Positions 16,678 through 25,287 of a stretch of DNA of 64,000 bases are shown piece by piece; position 1 is the stretch's first letter; each line of letters begins with the position of its first letter. Origin of the DNA: Calothrix sp. HK-06 (GTDB lineage: Bacteria; Cyanobacteriota; Cyanobacteriia; Cyanobacteriales; Nostocaceae). Under the pieces are notes generated by a model. That model ran no database searches, was not told where the DNA came from, and saw only the letters and a program-made list of their open reading frames with translations. The position numbers were made by a program, and so were the translations under genes. The stretch is from contig NZ_MRCD01000024.1 in NCBI RefSeq assembly GCF_001904745.1, forward strand, positions 1-64,000, read 5' to 3'.

Positions 16678-18796
16678 AGTTATGCCGACAAAAGTTATTG
16701 TTAATCCTGGTCTGGTAACAATTAATGATGGTTCTTCATTTTTAGTGACAGCTAGCGATGGTTCTATCGACGAAAATCAAGCGCAAGGTTTTTTTGTTGC
16801 CGATACACGGCTTATTTCTTACTATGAAATTTCTCTAAATCGCAATCAACTTTCACTCCTTGCCTCCAGTAATATCACTCATCATAGTGCTATTTATCAA
16901 TTCACCAACCCAGAATTTACCACTATCAACGGCATCTTACCTTCTGGAAATTTACTTATAACCATTCGGCGTGATATTGTGTCTGGGATGCGTGAAGATA
17001 TTGATATTAATAACTACCACAGCGAAACAGTTAAGTTTCAATTGATGCTCGCTGTACGCTCAGACTTTGCAGATATCTTTGAGGTAAAAGGAAAGAATAT
17101 TGTCACGCGCGGTGATATAGAAACAGTATGGAACGGTGTACTTACGACGAAGTATCATAATGATTCTTTTTCGCGCGGTATTGTCATTGAAGCAGTTGAT
17201 GCTAATTCCCAAGCAAATTATGCCAACGGTCGCATTATATTTAATGTTATTATTCCCCCCGGCAAAACTTGGCACACTTGTTTACATTTTACAGCCTTAG
17301 CTGATGGGAATGTTCTCAAACCTCACAATAGTCCTACTCACAATACGCAAGCAGGACAGGTAAGCGATGAGTTTCTTACTAATGCCACAAAATTACACTC
17401 ATCAAATGCTGAAGTTACGGCATTTTACCAACAAGCACTCGTCGATATGGCAGCGCTGCGAATAGAGGTAAGAGATAATGACCAAATTTCTTATTGGATG
17501 CCGGCTGCTGGTATTCCTTGGTTTGTTGCTGTGTTTGGACGTGACGCAGTTATTACCAGCTTACAAACAATGGCAGTGTATCACGAATTTGCTCATGGTA
17601 CTGTTGTAAGATTAGCTCAACTACAATCTATGGAGTTTGATGACTGGCATGATGCAGAACCAGGCAAAATGCCGCATGAGTTAAGACGTGACGAGTTAAC
17701 TAAACTAAATAAACTACCGTATACTCCTTACTACGGTACGATAGATACTACAATTTTGTGGATTGTTACTTTAGCTGAAGCTTATAGCTGGAATGCTGAT
17801 TTGAGTATGCTTAATGAATGTCGAACAGCACTCGAAAAAGCACTTAACTGGATTGATCACTATGGTGACTTAGATGGAGATGGATTTGTAGAATTTTTGA
17901 CTCGCTCTACTCATGGATTACGCAACCAAGGCTGGAAAGATTCTGGTGATTCAATGGTTTATCCAAATGGTAAATTAGTTGAACCACCAATTGCTCTTTG
18001 TGAAGTGCAAGGTTATGTTTATGATGCTTGGCAAAAAGCAGCTTTGATTTACGAAGTTTGGGGAGAAGTTGAAGCTGCGTCAAAGCTACGTGAAAAAGCT
18101 AATCAACTTTATCAGCGATTTAATGAACGCTTTTGGATGGAAAAAGAAGGTTTTTATTGTCTTGGTTTAGATAATAATAAGCAGCAAATCCAATCGATTA
18201 CTTCTAACCCTGGTCATTTATTATGGTCTGGAATTGTACCTATTGAACGCGCGTTCCATATTGTTGAGCGACTTTTTCAACCAGACATGTGGTGTGGTTG
18301 GGGTATACGAACTCTTTCATCTCAAAATTCAGCATATAATCCGATTAGTTATCAACGGGGTAGCGTTTGGCCTCACGATAACTCTATTATTGCAGCAGGG
18401 TTAAAACGCTATGGCTATCACAAGGAAGCTAACCGTATCGCTGAGGGTATCTTTAATGCTGCTAGTTATTTTGAAGGTGGACGGATGCCTGAATTGTTTG
18501 CAGGAATTGAGCGTCAAGATAATAACTTTCCAGTTCCTTATCCAGGCGCCAACATACCCCAAGCATGGGCTGCTGGTTCAATTTTATTACTGATTCGCAC
18601 CATTTTGGGGTTAGAAGCCAACGCAGCACAACAAAAGTTAAAAGTACAACCTTCATTACCTAATTGGTTGTCGAATGTGCAACTGACAAATCTAAGTGTA
18701 GGTAAAGCTAAAGTTTCATTGCGTTTTTGGCGCCACGGTGAACAAACGCAATGGGAAATAATGCACCTTGAAGGAGAACTAAAAATTACCAATTAG
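16670..18796 (+). CDS. amylo-alpha-1,6-glucosidase-like (glycogen debranching type) glycosidase
   Basis: 708 residues. The N-terminal domain (about 15-215, LVTINDGSSFLVTASDGSI, FVADTRLISYYEISLN) is the GDE N-terminal bis type. From about residue 275 an (alpha/alpha)6-barrel follows with AAGIPWFVAVFGRDAVITSLQ, YYGTIDTTILWIVTLAEAY, DLDGDGFVEF and the substrate-side segment NQGWKDSGDSMVYPNG. The Asp and Glu residues here resemble those of GH63/GH15-like debranching enzymes. It would trim alpha-glucan side chains or small glucosides. It is coupled to the upstream SDR by overlap; an ATG at 16682 is an alternative start. Confidence 0.87.
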   Translation: MVKVMPTKVIVNPGLVTINDGSSFLVTASDGSIDENQAQGFFVADTRLISYYEISLNRNQLSLLASSNITHHSAIYQFTNPEFTTINGILPSGNLLITIRRDIVSGMREDIDINNYHSETVKFQLMLAVRSDFADIFEVKGKNIVTRGDIETVWNGVLTTKYHNDSFSRGIVIEAVDANSQANYANGRIIFNVIIPPGKTWHTCLHFTALADGNVLKPHNSPTHNTQAGQVSDEFLTNATKLHSSNAEVTAFYQQALVDMAALRIEVRDNDQISYWMPAAGIPWFVAVFGRDAVITSLQTMAVYHEFAHGTVVRLAQLQSMEFDDWHDAEPGKMPHELRRDELTKLNKLPYTPYYGTIDTTILWIVTLAEAYSWNADLSMLNECRTALEKALNWIDHYGDLDGDGFVEFLTRSTHGLRNQGWKDSGDSMVYPNGKLVEPPIALCEVQGYVYDAWQKAALIYEVWGEVEAASKLREKANQLYQRFNERFWMEKEGFYCLGLDNNKQQIQSITSNPGHLLWSGIVPIERAFHIVERLFQPDMWCGWGIRTLSSQNSAYNPISYQRGSVWPHDNSIIAAGLKRYGYHKEANRIAEGIFNAASYFEGGRMPELFAGIERQDNNFPVPYPGANIPQAWAAGSILLLIRTILGLEANAAQQKLKVQPSLPNWLSNVQLTNLSVGKAKVSLRFWRHGEQTQWEIMHLEGELKITN

Positions 18797-18829
18797 CTTA
18801 TATTACATCTATTAAACACAAAGGTTTAT

Positions 18830-19288
18830 ATGCAAGATAACACACAAAATTCACCAACAATTGAGTACTGGCACGTCTGGACTGACCACGATAGTGTAAG
18901 TTGCCAGTCTCGTTGTCAAATTCAGGACTTTACCCAGAAGAGTCTAGGGGCAGGTGCCTCACCTCAATGGGTAGACAATTTAAAGAAGGCAGGCGCCACA
19001 GTTGTGTTTACAGTGCTACCTGTCGGATGGGTTGGAGACTGGCATGAAAACCCAAAGCCACAGTGGATAATTCCACTTTCAGGATGTTGGTTTGTAGAAA
19101 CAATGGATGGGCAGCGAGTAGAAATGGGGCCTGGTGAGATTTCATTTGGAGAAGATCAAAACACCAAAGCAAACGCTCAAGGTCATAAAGGACACCTCTC
19201 TGGAACAGTAGGCTCGGCACCATGTATCCAGATGATAGTGCAATTTGATGAGACTCCAACTATAAACCAGCCTTGCCGCTTTAAGTAG
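18830..19288 (+). CDS. cupin-domain protein
   Basis: 152 residues with a single jelly-roll cupin. The first motif is around WHENPKPQWIIPLSGCWFVE, and the second around MGPGEISFGEDQNTKANAQGHKGHLSG with candidate metal ligands His and Glu. It is 33 bp downstream of the debranching-type glycosidase and likely co-transcribed. Its function could be sugar binding or isomerisation; that is not resolved. Confidence 0.78.
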   Translation: MQDNTQNSPTIEYWHVWTDHDSVSCQSRCQIQDFTQKSLGAGASPQWVDNLKKAGATVVFTVLPVGWVGDWHENPKPQWIIPLSGCWFVETMDGQRVEMGPGEISFGEDQNTKANAQGHKGHLSGTVGSAPCIQMIVQFDETPTINQPCRFK

Positions 19289-19348
19289 CATCAAGTCTCA
19301 ACTTTTGCAATAAAATAAGCTAAATTGCATCCACAACGAGCGATATAA

Positions 19349-19723
19349 TCAACGTTGATTGATGCCATTTGGAAAATATTGCGGGTAAAGATATATATTA
19401 TTAGTTAAACCACCATTGGCGCCTGGTCTAAGATATGTTCCTGTTGGGTTAGTTTGATTACCCTGTATAGTAATGTTAGTTCCATTTGGGTAATAATAAG
19501 TCGTAGTTCCATCACCACGTGGGACTGTAACACTAGGGTATGTCACTCCACTTGGCGCCGATATTGTGCCGTTTGGAAGAACGCGCGTTCCAGTCGGATA
19601 GTTAAGAGAGTTACCCATTCCATTAGAAGCAGGTGGGTTAGTAATTAGTTGTGCATTCGCTACTGTTGCTGTGGTAATTCCACCAAATATTATGCTCAAT
19701 AATCCTAGTTTAAATAACTTCAT
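19349..19723 (-). CDS. small secreted protein, unknown function
   Basis: 124 residues. A clear signal peptide (MKLFKLGLLSIIFGG then ATVANA-Q) predicts export with cleavage near residue 24. The mature part is rich in Asn, Gly, Pro, Thr and Tyr with loosely repeated GTR/GTI/GTT and PNGT motifs, suggesting a beta-rich extracellular or periplasmic protein. A strong GGGGG-type ribosome-binding site precedes the ATG. I do not recognise a family. Confidence 0.7.
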   Translation of the reverse strand: MKLFKLGLLSIIFGGITTATVANAQLITNPPASNGMGNSLNYPTGTRVLPNGTISAPSGVTYPSVTVPRGDGTTTYYYPNGTNITIQGNQTNPTGTYLRPGANGGLTNNIYLYPQYFPNGINQR

Positions 19724-19750
19724 ATTAACCCCCTAATAAATCTTAAATCT

Positions 19751-19780
19751 TGTGGGATGGGCATCTTGCCCGTCCCCACA
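19751..19780. terminator. hairpin between two minus-strand genes
   Basis: TGTGGGATGGGCA and TGCCCGTCCCCACA pair over a very short loop. It stands between the SDR stop (19793) and the small secreted protein start, and is a member of the dispersed GGGCAAGATGCCC repeat family. It may terminate the SDR transcript. Confidence 0.5.
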
Positions 19781-19792
19781 TATACATATATT

Positions 19793-20707
19793 TTACAAGC
19801 TCCAAGAGCGTGCTTGATTACTGAAATCACCCTCTATTTTGTCGTAACCTGTCACAGGTTCAAACAGGTTATCAGGTGTATTTTCTGATTTTGGCTCATT
19901 GGTATACTGCGAGTCAAAACCAGTACGCAGCAAGTAAGCATCTACAAGACTTGGTGCAATACGTTGCAAGAAAAGAAGTACTTTACCAACATCACCAACA
20001 ACAACATCACGTTTTGGACGTTCTGCGGCTTCAACGATAGCTTTTGCAACTAAGCTAGGTTGATATATAGGAGGTGTGGGCATTGGTTTTACACCTAGTT
20101 TAGTACGGGCTTTATTAAATAAAGGTGTATTAATACCAGCAGGCATAATATTTGTAACACTAATATCAAGCTTCTCGTGCTTTAACTCAACGCGCAAAGC
20201 TTCTAAAAAGCCATCAACACCATGTTTTGAAGCTGCATAAGCACTTTGTAAAGGTATACTACGTTTAGCTTCAATCGATGAAACGTGAATTAAGGCGCCG
20301 CGTCCTGTACATTTAAGATGAGGAAGCGCTGCCATTGCACCATATGCTTGCCCTAATAAATTAACTTCAATAATACGCTTAAATTCTTCAGGTGTTGTTA
20401 CTGCAAAAGCAGCATAAAGTTCAATAGCTGCATTATGTACCCAAGTATCAAGGCGACCATATGTATCTACAGCTGTTTGGGCTATTTTTTTCACCTGTTC
20501 AAAATCAGAAACATCAGCAACTACCGCTGTTGCATCTCCACCCAAAGAGTGAATTTCTTCTACTAAAGAATCTAACCCAGGTTGACTACGAGCCGCGACA
20601 ACTACCTTGGCGCCACGATTTGCAAATTGAAGCGCTGCAACCCTTCCAATACCACTTGAGGCGCCGACTACTGCAACAACCTGCTGATTTATAGGCTTTA
20701 ACTGCAT
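19793..20707 (-). CDS. SDR family oxidoreductase
   Basis: 304 residues. The cofactor motif is VGASSGIGRVAALQFA at about 14-29 with an Arg-containing segment (VVVAARSQPGLD) suggesting NADP(H). The NAG-like motif is HNAAIE, the catalytic Ser is in HVSSIEAKRS, and the YxxxK is YAASKHGVD. The long C-terminal extension after about residue 240 is typical of classical SDRs annotated near stress genes. An AGGGAG ribosome-binding site supports the start. The substrate is unknown. Confidence 0.88.
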   Translation of the reverse strand: MQLKPINQQVVAVVGASSGIGRVAALQFANRGAKVVVAARSQPGLDSLVEEIHSLGGDATAVVADVSDFEQVKKIAQTAVDTYGRLDTWVHNAAIELYAAFAVTTPEEFKRIIEVNLLGQAYGAMAALPHLKCTGRGALIHVSSIEAKRSIPLQSAYAASKHGVDGFLEALRVELKHEKLDISVTNIMPAGINTPLFNKARTKLGVKPMPTPPIYQPSLVAKAIVEAAERPKRDVVVGDVGKVLLFLQRIAPSLVDAYLLRTGFDSQYTNEPKSENTPDNLFEPVTGYDKIEGDFSNQARSWSL

Positions 20708-21159
20708 TTACTTTACTCCCTAAATTAATAGCTACTTTCTATTAATAAAATCACTTAAATGTAATAAAACTTCATCGGTCGTAAGGGGTAACTGGCAACG
20801 GATGATGAACGGATGTAACGGATGATTTATTACTTATAACAATATCTATTGAAGGGTGCCTCCAAAACAAATCACCTATCCGTTACATCCGTTGTATCCG
20901 TTGCAAAAATAGCCTTACAATATAAAACTTGCTTTCGCAAAAGCATTACATTCTACTTTCCCTGCTGAAGTAGAAATTTCCACGTCATCCACAACAACCT
21001 TTTTCACATCTTTTCCATGTACGTGCAGTCGTACCTTTCATTCTTATTCCCCAGCTTATCAAGGGGGTTAGGGGGGATCAAAATCAACTATAAAACTTTA
21101 CGTATCACCAGCTGCTTCGCTGTTAAAATATAATCAGTTACCTTATTCATAATATAAAA
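20708..21159. other. intergenic stretch with long inverted repeat
   Basis: No gene is supported. It holds an imperfect inverted repeat at 20795-20904 and a CAAGGGGGTTAGGGGGGATC fragment near 21060 that resembles an end of the MITE at 42027-42276. The rest is AT-rich leader of the nuclease-like gene. Confidence 0.5.
20795..20904. repeat. imperfect inverted repeat of ACGGATG units
   Basis: The left arm starts GCAACGGATGATGAACGGA and the right arm ends ATCCGTTGTATCCGTTGC; each contains three ACGGAT units. The arms are about 35 bp and separated by about 40 bp. The structure could fold into a long hairpin. Confidence 0.65.
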
Positions 21160-21777
21160 ATGGCATATAGCGACTTTACAATTACTAAAGTACGCGACGC
21201 TTTTCAGTTAGTGATTGATGAAAAACGCAATTTATTTCCAGATTTACCTTCATCAGAGCCATCAGAAATTTTAAAACTTCTGTTGGAGGAATATATACAA
21301 TTAGCAACTGCTATTAACACCGAAAAAGCGCGCTCAGAATTATTAATAGCCCAAATTCTAACAGAAGTTAGGCGCCAGTTAAAATATCGAATATCACTAT
21401 TTTCAGGAACAGACTTTAATGTTGATACCAGTAAAGGCTTAAATGGTTTTTGCGACTTTATTCTCAGCGCATCAGAAGAGCAATTTGAAATTGAAGCACC
21501 AGTAATTATTGTAATTGAAGCAAAAAACGAAAGTTTAAAAAGTGGACTAGGACAATGTATCGCTACAATGGAAGGTGCTAGATTATTTAATCAAAAAGCT
21601 CAAAAAGAAGTAAAGAAAATCTTTGGTGCAGTTACGAGTGGTACGAACTGGCGTTTTTTGATTTTAGAAGAAAATAAGGTTTCTATAGATAATCGTGAGT
21701 ATTATATTAGCGAAGTGAAAAATATTCTGGGTATTATACTACATTTTTTCAGTAATATAGTGGAACAGGCTCCTTGA
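21160..21777 (+). CDS. PD-(D/E)XK nuclease-like protein of unknown function
   Basis: 205 residues. The core LNGFCDFILSA followed by APVIIVIEAKNESLKSGLGQC gives an Asp and an E-x-K on successive strands, the metal site of the PD-(D/E)XK nuclease fold. A helical N-terminal half (about 1-75) precedes it. Such proteins are widespread in cyanobacteria and generally annotated as hypothetical. DNA cleavage is a fold-based inference and there is no methylase nearby, so a classical restriction system is unlikely. Confidence 0.65.
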   Translation: MAYSDFTITKVRDAFQLVIDEKRNLFPDLPSSEPSEILKLLLEEYIQLATAINTEKARSELLIAQILTEVRRQLKYRISLFSGTDFNVDTSKGLNGFCDFILSASEEQFEIEAPVIIVIEAKNESLKSGLGQCIATMEGARLFNQKAQKEVKKIFGAVTSGTNWRFLILEENKVSIDNREYYISEVKNILGIILHFFSNIVEQAP

Positions 21778-21830
21778 CTGTTTAACATTAATGGCGGGCA
21801 ATATGGGTGCCCGTTGCACAAGATAAATAA

Positions 21831-22682
21831 TTAAATTGCTGCTTCAGTAAAAGCTTGAGATATACTGTCAACAATATCAAGAAGTTCAGCCCAATCAGTA
21901 AGATATGCATAATCAAGATAATCACCTTGCAGTTTGAGAACTCCCAATACATCACGCCACTGTTTTTCAGATTGCTTTCCCTTACCCCACATTAATTTTT
22001 GCAATACCAAATCTTCAGGAGATATAACCCAAAAATTTGGAGTCCCCTCCATATCTAAAAATCTTCGGCGAGACATTTGAGAAGCAGCAAATAAGGAATT
22101 ATCCATTACATATAAATCAGCATTGGTAATTGTTTCAGTATGAGTAATATTAAGCATTCTCTCACGACCTTGCTTAATACCTTCAACTGCTCCCTGTGGA
22201 CAATAAAATCTAGCAGTTTGTAATGTAGTAACTAAAAGGTCTATTTGTTCGCTTTGTATTTTGATTACTAAATCTAAATCGCGCGTTGAACGAAATTCTC
22301 CATAAATTGAACTAGCAACACCTCTACTAACATAGTATGAAATATCAACAGACTCAAGTAGCTGATGAATTTCTCCCGCTAGGCTAAAAGAGTCTTGTAT
22401 CCACATTTTCTCATAAATTCCTAATGCTTTGAAACCTAGATGAAACTTTTCTGCTAAGACAGCACGCGCGAACCGTTCTCTAATCTCTTCTGGGGAAGCA
22501 TTTTTGTGCCGCCATTTTATACCAGTAAGGCAAAGTTTCTTAACACCACGGTTATGAGCAGAAGCTAGTGCTATACGTTCTTGTAAAGACAACTGTCGCA
22601 ATCTACTAAAAAAATAAATGTCAGCTTCTATGGAAGTATCAGGCGCCTGTGGTTGATAACCTGGTTTGATGCTTTGAGTCAT
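21831..22682 (-). CDS. nucleotidyltransferase-fold protein with N-terminal helical extension
   Basis: 283 residues. From about residue 105 the sequence follows a minimal nucleotidyltransferase pattern: GEIHQLLESVDISYYVSRG, then SSIYGEFRSTRDLDLVIKI with a D-x-D pair, and later TNADLYVMD. The domain continues to a helical end (PEDLVLQKLMWGKGK, then KQWRDVLGVL), as in AbiEii/DUF6036-like proteins. The first 100 residues (LQERIALASAHNRGVKKL, then SPEEIRERFARAVLAEKF) form a helical segment I cannot place. An antitoxin/toxin role is only a possibility, since the neighbour is convergent rather than co-directional. Confidence 0.65.
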   Translation of the reverse strand: MTQSIKPGYQPQAPDTSIEADIYFFSRLRQLSLQERIALASAHNRGVKKLCLTGIKWRHKNASPEEIRERFARAVLAEKFHLGFKALGIYEKMWIQDSFSLAGEIHQLLESVDISYYVSRGVASSIYGEFRSTRDLDLVIKIQSEQIDLLVTTLQTARFYCPQGAVEGIKQGRERMLNITHTETITNADLYVMDNSLFAASQMSRRRFLDMEGTPNFWVISPEDLVLQKLMWGKGKQSEKQWRDVLGVLKLQGDYLDYAYLTDWAELLDIVDSISQAFTEAAI

Positions 22683-22786
22683 GACAGTTATTTATATAGT
22701 ATAAGAGGACGGGCAAGGATGCCCATTTCACTCTTAGGTGCCCATTTCACAAGAATTTTAACGCAGGCGCCACTGCTTTAGAATAT

Positions 22787-22814
22787 GTAGAGACTGAATT
22801 AATACGGTCTCTAC
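22787..22814. repeat. GTAGAGAC-family hairpin
   Basis: The arms GTAGAGAC and GTCTCTAC bracket an AT-rich loop, 14 bp beyond the ggt stop codon. It may terminate the minus-strand ggt transcript. Confidence 0.65.
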
Positions 22815-22827
22815 GAAGATGGAAGAT

Positions 22828-24591
22828 TTAATTTCCTACAGCTTTTCCCTCGCGTCGGGGGTCAACACCACCTATTAAACCATTATTAGTAATAACAATA
22901 GCTTGAGAACCACTGGTTTGTTCTCGAACTGTTACTGTATGTCCCAATGCTTCTAATTGTGGTTTCAAATTTACTATACTTGTATTTGCTTCTAATTCTG
23001 TGGCGCCATTACGGTTGCCAAAATTAGGTAATGACAAAGCTTGTTGAGCATCAAGTTTCCAGTCGAGTACTCCAATAATTGCTTTGGCTACATAATTAAT
23101 AATTAAAGGGCCACCAGCAGAACCAACGACCATTACTAACTTACCATTACGGTCAAACACCATCGTTGGCGCCATTGAACTTCTAGGACGTTTACGTGGT
23201 TGAACACGATTCGCTATTAATTTACCATCTGGTGTTGTGGGAGAAAAAGAAAAGTCTGTAAGTTGGTTGTTGAGTAAAAAACCACGCACCATTAACCGGG
23301 AGCCAAAAGCTGTTTCAATACTAGTAGTCATTGATACGGCATTGCCATTACTATCAACAATAGCAAAATGGCTGGTGGAAGGTAGTTCTAGAGAATTATC
23401 GGCGCCCCAATTAAATGCTTGCGTAGATAAAGGATTACCAGGTTTAGCTTCTCCTACGAATGCACGGTTAGGGTTGATAAGAGCAGCGCGCGTTGCTATA
23501 TACTTTGGATTGATTAATTCTTTAGTAGGGACTTTAATAAAATCAGAGTCAGCTATATATAGTCCCCGGTCAGCATAAGCAAACCTTCCTGCTTCTGCAA
23601 ATAAGTGGACTGCTTGCACTGAGTCTGGTTTGAGCGAAGCAATATTGAATTTTTGCAACATTCCTAAAATTTGCAGTACTGTAATACCACCAGAAGTTGG
23701 AGGTCCCATACTGCAAACTTTATAAACTCGGTATGTTCCACACACAGGTGGTCGTTCGACTGAGTTGTAACGAGCAAGGTCAGTAGTTGTTAAGTCTCCA
23801 GGAACGGTAGCATTTTTTACTGTGTTAACTATATCTTGAGCTATTTCACCTTTGTAAAAGGCGCCTGAACCTCTTTTAGCAATTTGTCGCAGCACGTTAG
23901 CATATTGCTGATTAACAAGTTTGGTGCCGACTGGTTTTGGTGTACCATCAGGTTGATAAAAATAGCTTCTTGCAGGTTGTGAACGACTTAAAAACTTTTC
24001 TTGACTTAAAAGAGTATTCAAGCGAGGTGAGACAGCAAAACCTGTTGTTGCTTGTTGTATTGCAGGCTGAAATAATTGTGACCAAGGTAATTTTCCATAT
24101 TGTTTGTGTACCTGCTCTAACATCTTAACTACCCCAGGCACACCAACAGACTTACCCCCTAAAACAGCATCGTTAAATTCTAAAGGTTTACCATCTTGAC
24201 CTAGAAAACGGTTGGGTCGAGCAGTTATCGGTGCAGTTTCCCGACCATCAAAAGTGCGAACTCTTTTAGTTTTAGCATCGTAGTAAACCAAAAAGGCACC
24301 ACCACCAATACCAGAAGACTGTGGTTCAACTAAACCGAGAGTCATTTGCACAGCAATAGCGGCATCAATAGCACTACCACCACGTCGTAAAATATCACTA
24401 CCTACTGCGGCTGCTATGGGGTTAGCTGCTGCTACCATATACTTTTGAGTGCGAACAGCCTTACGTTCAACGCGCGAACTTCCTGCTTCCGGCGCATCTT
24501 GGGTAAGTCCTATTAATGGGCGCCAAACAATACTACCCAATGTAAAAGCAAGTAAACAAGAACGCAAACCCAATCTACGAGATATCACCAT
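22828..24591 (-). CDS. ggt: gamma-glutamyltransferase
   Basis: 587 residues. The N-terminal signal-like segment is MVISRRLGLRSCLLAFTLGS. The large-subunit start AAANPIAAAVGSDILRRGGSAIDAAIA and LVEPQSSGIGGGAFLVYYD are diagnostic. The autoprocessing/catalytic Thr is in LPSTSHFAIVDSNGNAVSM, followed by TTSIETAFGSRLMVRGFLLNN and the lid/oxyanion region PRKRPRSSMAPTMVF and GSAGGPLIINYV. The enzyme cleaves or transfers the gamma-glutamyl group of glutathione in the periplasm. Length and motifs are complete. Confidence 0.95.
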   Translation of the reverse strand: MVISRRLGLRSCLLAFTLGSIVWRPLIGLTQDAPEAGSSRVERKAVRTQKYMVAAANPIAAAVGSDILRRGGSAIDAAIAVQMTLGLVEPQSSGIGGGAFLVYYDAKTKRVRTFDGRETAPITARPNRFLGQDGKPLEFNDAVLGGKSVGVPGVVKMLEQVHKQYGKLPWSQLFQPAIQQATTGFAVSPRLNTLLSQEKFLSRSQPARSYFYQPDGTPKPVGTKLVNQQYANVLRQIAKRGSGAFYKGEIAQDIVNTVKNATVPGDLTTTDLARYNSVERPPVCGTYRVYKVCSMGPPTSGGITVLQILGMLQKFNIASLKPDSVQAVHLFAEAGRFAYADRGLYIADSDFIKVPTKELINPKYIATRAALINPNRAFVGEAKPGNPLSTQAFNWGADNSLELPSTSHFAIVDSNGNAVSMTTSIETAFGSRLMVRGFLLNNQLTDFSFSPTTPDGKLIANRVQPRKRPRSSMAPTMVFDRNGKLVMVVGSAGGPLIINYVAKAIIGVLDWKLDAQQALSLPNFGNRNGATELEANTSIVNLKPQLEALGHTVTVREQTSGSQAIVITNNGLIGGVDPRREGKAVGN

Positions 24592-24782
24592 TAGATTTTT
24601 GTAACCCTAATAATTTCATAATAATTCTTTCTTTGTGTCTTTTGTGGTTCATCCCTCTTATTCCCCAACCTACTTTTTTACTTTTCCGTAAACGCCCCAG
24701 TGGGACATGTATATAAAAGTATCAATACATTAAGCCAGTTTTGAGCTTATAACTGACATAATACCTTTAATTCATCAACATT

Positions 24783-25202
24783 ATGAGAAGTTTGTTAATT
24801 GCAGGCGCCTCCAGTCTACTACTTACACTAGGGATGTCTTCTATACCTGCCCCCTCTTTTGCTCAAGCTACAAACATCCAAGATATTTCTAGGTCAGTTC
24901 CTCGTTCGCGCGTTACCTTTGCAAAAGGAAAATCAAGCACCGTTATTAATGGTGTAGAAAATCGTGTTTATGTACTAAAAGCTAAAGCTGGACAAAAGTT
25001 AACTTTGAAGGTTAATAACTTAGGCGCCCGTGCTGGTGTAACGCTCTATAATGCCAACGGTAAGATTGTAAAAAACTTTGGCGGCTTTGGTGGTGAAGGT
25101 CAAAGCTTTACTTATAAACTTCCTGCTAATGGTGATTACTATATTCTCGGATATGCTGGACCAACTTATCACTCGTATGAATTTGCAGTATCTATAAAAT
25201 AA
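24783..25202 (+). CDS. secreted PPC-like beta-sandwich protein
   Basis: 139 residues. A signal peptide ends near SFAQA (about residue 28). The mature region (GVENRVYVLKAKAGQKLTLK, GVTLYNANGKIVKNFGG, YKLPANGDYYILGYAG) matches the bacterial pre-peptidase C-terminal (PPC)-type beta sandwich, here as a stand-alone domain. Such domains occur on secreted peptidases but are also found alone in cyanobacteria. The role is unknown. Confidence 0.75.
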   Translation: MRSLLIAGASSLLLTLGMSSIPAPSFAQATNIQDISRSVPRSRVTFAKGKSSTVINGVENRVYVLKAKAGQKLTLKVNNLGARAGVTLYNANGKIVKNFGGFGGEGQSFTYKLPANGDYYILGYAGPTYHSYEFAVSIK

Positions 25203-25213
25203 TCTTTTTATGT

Positions 25214-25276
25214 GTTGGGTTACGCTTCGCTTCACCCAACCTACGTTATTTATGTAGGTTGGGTGATAACCCAACC
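25214..25276. repeat. GTTGGGTT inverted repeats, convergent terminator region
   Basis: Two short stems, GTTGGGTTACGC...TTCACCCAACCTAC and GTAGGTTGGGTGATAACCCAACC, occur back to back in the 85-bp gap between convergent genes. This is a common cyanobacterial dispersed repeat and probably works as a bidirectional terminator. Confidence 0.55.
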
Positions 25277-25287
25277 TAAGCATTAAT

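Noticed and set aside
24592-24782. possible small RNA gene between ggt and the PPC-like gene
   Set aside because: No stable hairpin with a T-run and no recognisable promoter could be identified by eye.
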